DNA of 64,000 nucleotides from Dysgonomonas mossii (GTDB taxonomy: Bacteria; Bacteroidota; Bacteroidia; Bacteroidales; Dysgonomonadaceae): NCBI RefSeq assembly GCF_004569505.1, contig NZ_SPPK01000002.1:1-64000 (forward strand), given 5' to 3'. Of the stretch, positions 57,585 to 64,000 are shown piece after piece. Position 1 is the first letter of the stretch, and each line of letters begins with the position of its first letter. The notes beneath the pieces are model-generated. The model was not told the DNA's origin and did no database searches. It saw only the letters and a list, made by a program, of their open reading frames with translations. A program made the position numbers and the translations under genes.

Positions 57585-58289
57585 ATGAAAAAAATATTTA
57601 AATATTTATTCTTTATCACAATCGCATTCACTGTTACATCTTGTATGACAGATATTGATGATTTTGATTCACCGAAAGAAACGCTTAAAGGGACTGTTTA
57701 TGACAAATTTACGGGAAAACCGATGATGACCGAAACAGGGCATATGCGTATTAAGCTCGAAGAATTGAGCTGGAGTGATACTCCAACCCCTCAATACTTT
57801 GGGAATAAGCAGGATGGAACATATTTCAATTCCATGATTTTCAAAGGACACTACAGAGTCACTTTAGAAAATGGACCTTTTGTTCCCATCGATCCGGTAG
57901 AAATAGATATCAAAGGTACAGTAACTCAAGATTTCACTGTTGAACCATATTTACATCTCGAAATAACAGATATCATTCAGAATGGAACTTCTGCTACTGT
58001 CAAGTTCAAGATTTCGAGCGAGGTGGATATGTATCAGGTTACCGATGCGAAGGTTTTTGTAAACAATACATCCTTTGTGGGTAATGGTGCATACATAAGC
58101 GATTACGGACGAAATGAACTAGACCTGAAAGGTATGACTAATGCTACGATCTATGCAACCGAGCATTCTATGACTATCGACGGGCTTAAGTCGGGACGCA
58201 AATTCTACCTCAGAGCCGGAGCACGTGTTGCAGATCCTATCGTAAAGGGATATAATTATTCTGAGATTAAAGAAATAACAATACCATAA
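57585..58289 (+). CDS. DUF3823-family lipoprotein (locus 3)
   Basis: This 234-aa lipoprotein (lipobox VTSCMTD) resembles the locus 2 DUF3823 protein: LKGTVYDKFTGKPMMTETGH, RIKLEELSW, MIFKGHYRVTLENGPFVPID, and a C-terminal half ending GRKFYLRAGARVADPI. It is 36 residues shorter than the locus 2 protein, mainly in the C-terminal half. It is the third part of the conserved transport trio. It is followed by a hairpin, so the GH3 gene may use its own promoter or receive read-through. Confidence 0.88.
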   Translation: MKKIFKYLFFITIAFTVTSCMTDIDDFDSPKETLKGTVYDKFTGKPMMTETGHMRIKLEELSWSDTPTPQYFGNKQDGTYFNSMIFKGHYRVTLENGPFVPIDPVEIDIKGTVTQDFTVEPYLHLEITDIIQNGTSATVKFKISSEVDMYQVTDAKVFVNNTSFVGNGAYISDYGRNELDLKGMTNATIYATEHSMTIDGLKSGRKFYLRAGARVADPIVKGYNYSEIKEITIP

Positions 58290-58298
58290 TGATTATAA

Positions 58299-58348
58299 GA
58301 GGCTGTCATGAGAAGTTCAAAAATCACTTCTCAGACAGCCTTAAAAAA
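58299..58348 (+). terminator. hairpin after the locus 3 trio, GGCTGTC type
   Basis: GGCTGTC, AT, GAGAAGT pairs with ACTTCTC, A, GACAGCC. An A run, not a T run, follows on the plus strand, so termination would be weaker than at 21898 and 45128, whose stems it shares. Confidence 0.55.
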
Positions 58349-58415
58349 ATAGAAAAAGTTATAGATGGGAGTCGATGTATATAATGATGTAGATTTAGGT
58401 AAAAAAGGTTGAAGT

Positions 58416-58463
58416 AACAACGGTACAGAAGTATACAAAATATATTTTCTCTGTATCGTTGTT
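58416..58463. promoter_or_regulatory. inverted repeat upstream of the GH3 gene
   Basis: AACAACGGTACAGA (58416-58429) and TCTGTATCGTTGTT (58450-58463) are inverse copies with one difference, 20 bases apart. It lies 88 bases before the GH3 start and could be an operator or an RNA hairpin in the leader. Confidence 0.5.
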
Positions 58464-58550
58464 TTAATCAAATAAATAGACCGAAACCAAATAAGCTCTG
58501 ATACTTTCTGTTTATAAAACTATTTAACAAATAATTCAACATTATAAAGC

Positions 58551-61133
58551 ATGATATTTTTTAGAAAACGTTATGGTAAACTACTGTTTATCATGTGGCT
58601 TGTACTTGTTAGTCATATCCCATTATGTGCACAGCAAGAGCAATTATTCAGAGACGAAAGAGCTCCTATGCACGATCGTATCATAGACTTATTGTCAAAA
58701 CTAACGATAGAAGAAAAAATAAGCCTTCTTACCGCCACTTCGCCCGGTATTCCGCGTTTAGAAATTCCTAAATACTATCATGGAAATGAGGCTCTGCATG
58801 GAGTGGTACGCCCCGGACGGTTCACCGTATTTCCGCAAGCTATAGGACTTGCCAGCATGTGGAATCCAGAGTTGCATTATCAGATAGCAACAGCCATTTC
58901 TGACGAAGCACGTGCGAGATGGAATCAACTGGAGCAAGGTAGGCTTCAAAAAGAACGTTTTACAGACCTTCTTACATTTTGGTCTCCTACCGTGAATATG
59001 GCTCGTGACCCACGTTGGGGACGTACTCCCGAAACCTATGGGGAAGATCCTTATCTGTCGGGCGTTTTAGGTACTGCATTTGTAAAAGGCTTGCAGGGAG
59101 ACGATCCTACTTATCTGAAAATAGTAGCTACTCCAAAACATTTTGCTGCAAATAATGAAGAACATAATCGTTTTACGGCGAATCCTCAGATATCGGAAAG
59201 GCAATTGAGGGAATATTATCTTCCTGCCTTCGAAATGTGTGTAAGAGAAGGGAAGTCAGCGTCCATCATGTCGGCTTACAATGCCATTAATGATGTTCCG
59301 TGTACGGCAAACCCTTGGTTGTTGACCAAAGTTTTAAGGAACGATTGGGGATTTAACGGATATGTTGTTTCAGACTGTGGAGGTCCAAGTCTTCTGGTTT
59401 CGGCGATGAAATATGTAAAGACAAAAGAAGCCGCAGCAACACTTTCAATCAAAGCCGGACTTGATCTCGAGTGTGGCGATGATGTATATATGCAACCTCT
59501 TTTGAATGCATACAATCAGTATATGGTTTCGCAAGCTGACATCGATTCTGCTGCATACAGAGTGCTGCGGGCACGGATGAAATTAGGATTATTTGATGAT
59601 CCTGACCATAACCCATACAGCAAAATATCGCCTTCGGTGATAGGTTCAGAAAAACACAAAGAACTGGCTCTCGAATCTGCACGTCAGAGTATTGTCTTGT
59701 TGAAAAACAAAGACAAGGCATTACCGTTAAACCCTAAAAAGATAAAATCAATAGCAGTTGTAGGTATAAATGCCGGTAACAGTGAGTTCGGAGATTATAG
59801 TGGTATTCCTGCCAATGCCCCCATCTCTATACTGCAAGGAATAAAAGATCAGGTAGGGAAGGATGTGGAAGTCGTATATGCACCATGGAAATCTGCTGCC
59901 GATGGAAAAGAAATGATATCTGCGTCTTATTTTCCACAAGGATTGAAATCGGAATATTTTACAAATATGGAACTATCGGGTACACCGAAGGTGCGTACCG
60001 AGGAGTGGGTAAACTTTGAGCCTGCTAATCAGGCTCCCGATCCTTTTATTCCGCCTTTTCCTTTATCTATCCGTTGGACAGGGAAACTCAAACCCACCGT
60101 GTCGGGAAATTATACGTTGTACTATACTGCCGATGATGGTTCTCGTCTTTTTATCAATGGAGAAAAACTCATAGATGCTTGGCAAGAAAGGAGTATTGCT
60201 ACAGATTCGGTTACTTACTATTTTGAAGCAGGGAAGGAGTATGATCTTAGAGCCGAATATTTTAATAATCGCGATAATTCTGTTGCTAAGCTTTACTGGA
60301 AAATACCAACTATAGGAACACAACAGCGACTTGATATGTATGGCGAAGCGGGTAAAGCAGTTCGCGAGTGTGAGCAGGTAGTTGCTGTATTAGGTATCAA
60401 TAAAACGATAGAGAGAGAAGGACAAGACCGATACGATATACACTTGCCTGCTGATCAGATGGAATTTATACAGGAAATCTATAAAGTGAATCCAAATATT
60501 ACAGTTGTATTGGTTGCGGGAAGTTCTCTTGCAATCAATTGGATGGAAGACAAAATTCCGGCGATTGTTAATGCTTGGTATCCAGGTGAACAGGGAGGAA
60601 AGGCTGTAGCCGAGGTATTATTTGGTCGTTATAATCCTGCTGGAAGACTACCTCTTACATATTATAGCAGCTTGAATGAAGTTCCTGCTTTTGATGATTA
60701 TGATGTAACCAAAGGACGGGGCTATCAGTACTTCAAGGGGAAACCCTTATATCCTTTCGGATATGGCCTAAGTTATACATCTTTCGTATATAAGAATCTT
60801 AGACTGACCGAAAATAACGAATTCGTAAATCTGGTTTTCGACCTGAAGAATGCCGGTAAGATGGATGGTGATGAAGTTTCGCAGGTATATGTAAAGTTAC
60901 CCGAAACAGGAGTAATAATGCCTATTAAAGAATTGAAAGGTTTTAAAAGAAGCTTTATAAAGAAAGGAGAAACAAAGAGAATTGAAATTGAAATCAAAAA
61001 AGAACAGTTGAGATATTGGAATGAAGAGTTGGGAAAATTTATAGTTCCTGAAGGAGTATATGAATTTATGGTTGGAGCGTCTTCTTCCGATATCAGGTTA
61101 TCTGAAAAGTATAATCTAATGCCAGCGAAATAG
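58551..61133 (+). CDS. GH3 beta-glycosidase with internal PA14 domain
   Basis: This 860-aa secreted exo-beta-glycosidase of family GH3 has a signal peptide at about 1-27. The N-terminal TIM barrel holds NMARDPRWGRTPETYGEDPY, ATPKHFAANNEEHNRF and the nucleophile Asp in YVVSDCGGPS (near residue 275). The second domain (alpha/beta sandwich) begins about 380 (SIVLLKNKDKALPLNPKKIK) and is interrupted at about 465-610 by a PA14 domain (YTLYYTADDGSRLFINGEKL). It resumes with LGINKTIEREGQDRYDIHLP and ends in a fibronectin-like C-terminal domain. PA14 in this position is known from beta-glucosidases; the RWGRTPETYGEDPY stretch is also common in beta-xylosidases. It follows the locus 3 transport trio. 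Confidence 0.92.
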   Translation: MIFFRKRYGKLLFIMWLVLVSHIPLCAQQEQLFRDERAPMHDRIIDLLSKLTIEEKISLLTATSPGIPRLEIPKYYHGNEALHGVVRPGRFTVFPQAIGLASMWNPELHYQIATAISDEARARWNQLEQGRLQKERFTDLLTFWSPTVNMARDPRWGRTPETYGEDPYLSGVLGTAFVKGLQGDDPTYLKIVATPKHFAANNEEHNRFTANPQISERQLREYYLPAFEMCVREGKSASIMSAYNAINDVPCTANPWLLTKVLRNDWGFNGYVVSDCGGPSLLVSAMKYVKTKEAAATLSIKAGLDLECGDDVYMQPLLNAYNQYMVSQADIDSAAYRVLRARMKLGLFDDPDHNPYSKISPSVIGSEKHKELALESARQSIVLLKNKDKALPLNPKKIKSIAVVGINAGNSEFGDYSGIPANAPISILQGIKDQVGKDVEVVYAPWKSAADGKEMISASYFPQGLKSEYFTNMELSGTPKVRTEEWVNFEPANQAPDPFIPPFPLSIRWTGKLKPTVSGNYTLYYTADDGSRLFINGEKLIDAWQERSIATDSVTYYFEAGKEYDLRAEYFNNRDNSVAKLYWKIPTIGTQQRLDMYGEAGKAVRECEQVVAVLGINKTIEREGQDRYDIHLPADQMEFIQEIYKVNPNITVVLVAGSSLAINWMEDKIPAIVNAWYPGEQGGKAVAEVLFGRYNPAGRLPLTYYSSLNEVPAFDDYDVTKGRGYQYFKGKPLYPFGYGLSYTSFVYKNLRLTENNEFVNLVFDLKNAGKMDGDEVSQVYVKLPETGVIMPIKELKGFKRSFIKKGETKRIEIEIKKEQLRYWNEELGKFIVPEGVYEFMVGASSSDIRLSEKYNLMPAK

Positions 61134-61222
61134 ATTTCAGTAGCTTCTTTTCATCTTCAGAAAGCACTGATTTCTTAGAAAAAACTGTTGAAGAGCTTAT
61201 TGTCGTAAACAATTAAAGTGGT

Positions 61223-61249
61223 CGGCTCGAAACGTAACCGTTAGAGCCG
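61223..61249 (+). other. compact hairpin between GH3 and beta-helix genes
   Basis: CGGCTC and GAGCCG pair, and the inner AACG and CGTT extend the stem to a four-base loop. No T run follows. It may separate the two enzyme genes at RNA level. Confidence 0.45.
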
Positions 61250-61307
61250 TCTACACGCTCTTTATATGCCTATATAATCTAATTTTTTATCAAAAACATT
61301 ATCAATC

Positions 61308-64000
61308 ATGGAAAATTCTTCACATTACAGAGTGTTTACAAGACAATCTCTTGTTTGGATTATACTCTTTATTTTTGGAGTGTATAGTCCATTGTACGGA
61401 CAATCGTGGAAGGCCTCGGGGTCGGATCAGTATCCTAAATTAGAAACTTTTGTTTCCGCCTTATCGGCTACCGATAGAGGTATTGTGGGTGACGGAGTCA
61501 CCGATAATACAGCTGCGATACAAACAGCTTTAAACGACATAGCAACATGGGGTGGAGGTGCTCTTTATCTGCCCGATGGCAAATATGTAATCAATGGCGG
61601 ACTGATAATTCCTAAAGGAGTTATTCTCCGTGGCGATTGGAAAAAGCCTGTGAAAGGAGAGCCGATAGGTGGTACTATCCTTATGGGATTTGCCGGTAGG
61701 GGCGATGTGAATGGCTCGCCTTTGCTCACTCTCGAATCTGCATCGGCTGTTATGGATATCGCTATTTGGTATCCCGAACAGAACCCCGATAATATAGTTG
61801 CATATCCCCCATCTATTTTGTTCGGAAAACCCGGCTATTGGGGTAATGACTTTGCGAATGCAAAGAACGTGACATTTGTAAATTCATATATCGGGCTCAT
61901 GTATTCGAGAACAAATACAGGCGGCTGCCCTATTGTAAATGGAATGTATGGAACACCGCTTTCGGTAGGTGTAGAAATAGATAATATAGGTGATGTAGGG
62001 CGAATTGAGAATATCGATTTCTCACCAAGTTATTGGGCCTCATCAGGGTTGACAGGCTCTCCTGCTGCCGGAAGCGCTTTTGCAAACTGGATATACGAGC
62101 ATGGGACAGGAATCGTAATGCGCAGGAACGACTGGTCGTATACTACGTATGTTCATGTAGAAAAATACAATAAAGGAATACTATTGGGCTATTCGATGTC
62201 GGCAGGCAGCGAAGGTTTTACTCCAAACGGACATTATTATGATTTGACGTTTAAGGATTGTAAAACAGCTGTCTATGCAGAAGCTGTGAATGATGTAGGT
62301 CTCTTGTGTTCTAACCTGAAAATACAAAATTGTGAAACCGGATTTTCTTTCAGACCGAATACAGGCGGAGTATTTCAGATACAAGCTTCTCAGATTGAAG
62401 CTACCTCCGAGGCTATTTCAGTGGATAAATCATCGGGTACAAAAATTTTGTTGAATCAGTCGTTAGTAAGCAAAGGTGCAATCAACATCGGCGGAGGTTC
62501 GCTTGTTGCCAATAATAATGATTTCAACAATGATAAGCCGCAGATAACTATTGGTATTGCTGCAAGGTCTATTTTAAATGGAAATCGTTTCTCGAAAGAG
62601 GTTGATATCAAGAATAAATCTATTCTCGAAAATGTAATAGACCATACGCCTGTTTCTATGGCACAAGTACCAAGCTTTGAAAAAATACAGGATCAGAGCA
62701 GAAAGCCATCGAGAGAAGTGCTTTACAATGCTGCGGCTGCACCATACAATGCTATAGGAAACGGGACAACTGATAATACGAATGCCATACAAACAGCCTT
62801 GAATCAGGCCGGAACTGATGGCGGAGGGATTGTTTTTCTTCCTCCGGGTAAGTATAAAGTCTTGGGACACCTGACAATTCCTTCGGGGGTAGAACTAAGA
62901 GGGGCGTCTGATGTACCTTCTTCTCCACTTGGCAAAGGTAGTATTATAGAAGTTTATGCAGACAAAGGCAATCCGAACGGAACTCCATTTATTAAGTTGT
63001 CTTCAAATAGCGGTATTCGTGCATTGGCGTTTAATTATCCCGAACAGGATGCACGTTTACTACCTAATATGCCATCATATCCTTATTGTATACAGGCTAC
63101 AGGAGCTAATACGTATGTTATAAATATAGGGGTAAGGGCTACAGATAAATTTCTCGATTTGTTTACTTACAAATGTGATAATCATTTTGTAGACTATGTC
63201 ATGGGACATGTCTTTACATCCGGTGTAAAGATCGGTGGCAACTCCAAAGACGGGATTGTACAAAATGTACATGTGAATGTAAACGCTTATGCCTACGGTG
63301 GCGAATCGAAATGGGGAAGCTGGCCAAATTCTCCTAATCCGAGTAGTGAAGGAAATCTCATCGACGCTTCTTACGTGCATGGAACAAATCATCTTCAGTT
63401 TTTAGAGGTGGGTTCGTGTGAAAACTTACGCTTATATAACGACTTTATCTTTGGAGGACATAATGGCTTTATCCTGAATGACAATGCCAAAGGCTCATCT
63501 TTAGGATTGGGCATAGACGGTAGTATAAGTGCATTCAAGGTAGTTGGAAGCGGAATCGAGTCTTTTGATCTTATCAATACCCAGATCGTTGCTTTTGGTA
63601 GCGATAGCCGATATATTGAAACAAGCCCGAACTTTACAGGGAAGGTTACTTTCTTTAATTCAGACTATTGGGGAAATCCAACAAAAGGACTTGCATTGTC
63701 GGGAGGAAAGGTAGAAATGCAAACGGCACACTTCCATCATCCCGGACAAACAGGATTGGCTTCATTAGCTTCCGGCTCAGAGTTGAGCCTTCAGGCTTCA
63801 TCTGTTATGCCTGTCAACAACCTTTTGATAGGTGGAGGAGAAGCGGGATTGTCAGTCGTTTCGTCGATAACAAACTCTTCGGGAATTAATACTGCCAATG
63901 TGAAACTTTGGAAAAATAACCTTGCCCATTCTCCAAAGCTGTCAGGCGAAAATGTTTACGACCGTACAGGCTGGTCGGCTTCTGCATCGAATAATACAAA
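61308..64000 (+). CDS. secreted tandem parallel beta-helix protein, GH55/pectate-lyase-3-like, truncated by window end
   Basis: An open frame of at least 897 codons begins at the ATG at 61308 (MENSSHYRVFTRQSL...) and runs off the window, so the C-terminus is missing. A signal region (about 14-31) ends with YGQ. Two similar right-handed beta-helix units follow. Each opens with a characteristic block, GIVGDGVTDNTAAIQTALND near residue 60 and IGNGTTDNTNAIQTALNQAG near residue 485, and each continues with GGGALYLPDGKY or GGGIVFLPPGKY. Tandem helices of this kind occur in GH55 exo-beta-1,3-glucanases and related Pectate_lyase_3 proteins. Next to a GH3 enzyme, a beta-glucan substrate is plausible but unproven. 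Confidence 0.82.
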   Translation, partial: MENSSHYRVFTRQSLVWIILFIFGVYSPLYGQSWKASGSDQYPKLETFVSALSATDRGIVGDGVTDNTAAIQTALNDIATWGGGALYLPDGKYVINGGLIIPKGVILRGDWKKPVKGEPIGGTILMGFAGRGDVNGSPLLTLESASAVMDIAIWYPEQNPDNIVAYPPSILFGKPGYWGNDFANAKNVTFVNSYIGLMYSRTNTGGCPIVNGMYGTPLSVGVEIDNIGDVGRIENIDFSPSYWASSGLTGSPAAGSAFANWIYEHGTGIVMRRNDWSYTTYVHVEKYNKGILLGYSMSAGSEGFTPNGHYYDLTFKDCKTAVYAEAVNDVGLLCSNLKIQNCETGFSFRPNTGGVFQIQASQIEATSEAISVDKSSGTKILLNQSLVSKGAINIGGGSLVANNNDFNNDKPQITIGIAARSILNGNRFSKEVDIKNKSILENVIDHTPVSMAQVPSFEKIQDQSRKPSREVLYNAAAAPYNAIGNGTTDNTNAIQTALNQAGTDGGGIVFLPPGKYKVLGHLTIPSGVELRGASDVPSSPLGKGSIIEVYADKGNPNGTPFIKLSSNSGIRALAFNYPEQDARLLPNMPSYPYCIQATGANTYVINIGVRATDKFLDLFTYKCDNHFVDYVMGHVFTSGVKIGGNSKDGIVQNVHVNVNAYAYGGESKWGSWPNSPNPSSEGNLIDASYVHGTNHLQFLEVGSCENLRLYNDFIFGGHNGFILNDNAKGSSLGLGIDGSISAFKVVGSGIESFDLINTQIVAFGSDSRYIETSPNFTGKVTFFNSDYWGNPTKGLALSGGKVEMQTAHFHHPGQTGLASLASGSELSLQASSVMPVNNLLIGGGEAGLSVVSSITNSSGINTANVKLWKNNLAHSPKLSGENVYDRTGWSASASNNT

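Overview
The window looks like a chromosome segment from a glycan-degrading member of the Bacteroidales, probably Dysgonomonas or a close relative. The reasons are three SusC/SusD pairs embedded in glycoside hydrolase clusters, an ECF sigma/FecR pair, AT-rich intergenic DNA with A-rich leaders instead of Shine-Dalgarno sites, and promoters of the Bacteroidetes TTG-N19-21-TAnnTTTG form. The genus is an inference; no species-level marker can be read except the 5S rRNA.

Layout. 1-122 is a 5S rRNA, the end of an rRNA operon. 418-1956 is a GH43 enzyme. 2011-18148 (minus strand) is polysaccharide utilization locus 1: ECF sigma, FecR anti-sigma, SusC with STN signalling domain, SusD, GH92 alpha-mannosidase, EEP-family phosphatase, a phosphodiesterase-alkaline phosphatase fusion, a calcineurin-like phosphoesterase with PA14, and a GH63/GH37-like enzyme. 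Divergent from it are a GH109-like and a GH97 enzyme (18340-21871). Three phosphoester-cleaving enzymes next to an alpha-mannosidase suggest a phosphorylated mannose-containing glycan as substrate (inference). 21963-25856 is housekeeping: metY, cysK and divergent murF.

25956-43333 is locus 2. A membrane-spanning regulator (LamG-like and Kelch sensor outside, OmpR-type winged helix plus BTAD inside) is divergent from a binding lipoprotein, a GH76-like enzyme, SusC, SusD and a DUF3823 lipoprotein. After a terminator come an unclassified TIM-barrel protein and a glutaminase-A-like (DUF4965) protein. 43721-45119 holds tyrS and a tRNA-Gln(CTG). 45220-51232 (minus) is a hexuronate operon: ExuT-like transporter, KDPG aldolase, KdgK, a DUF4861 lipoprotein and UxaC. 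Its promoter lies between two near-identical palindromic operators. 52578-64000 is locus 3: SusC, SusD, DUF3823, a GH3 enzyme with PA14, and a tandem beta-helix protein cut by the window end.

The most distinctive points are the Kelch/winged-helix one-component regulator, the phosphatase-rich GH92 locus, the unclassified 724-residue protein, a 53-bp dyad element found in two intergenic regions, several long hairpins inside operons, and the two-operator hexuronate promoter. No insertion sequence, phage gene, CRISPR array or plasmid function was seen.
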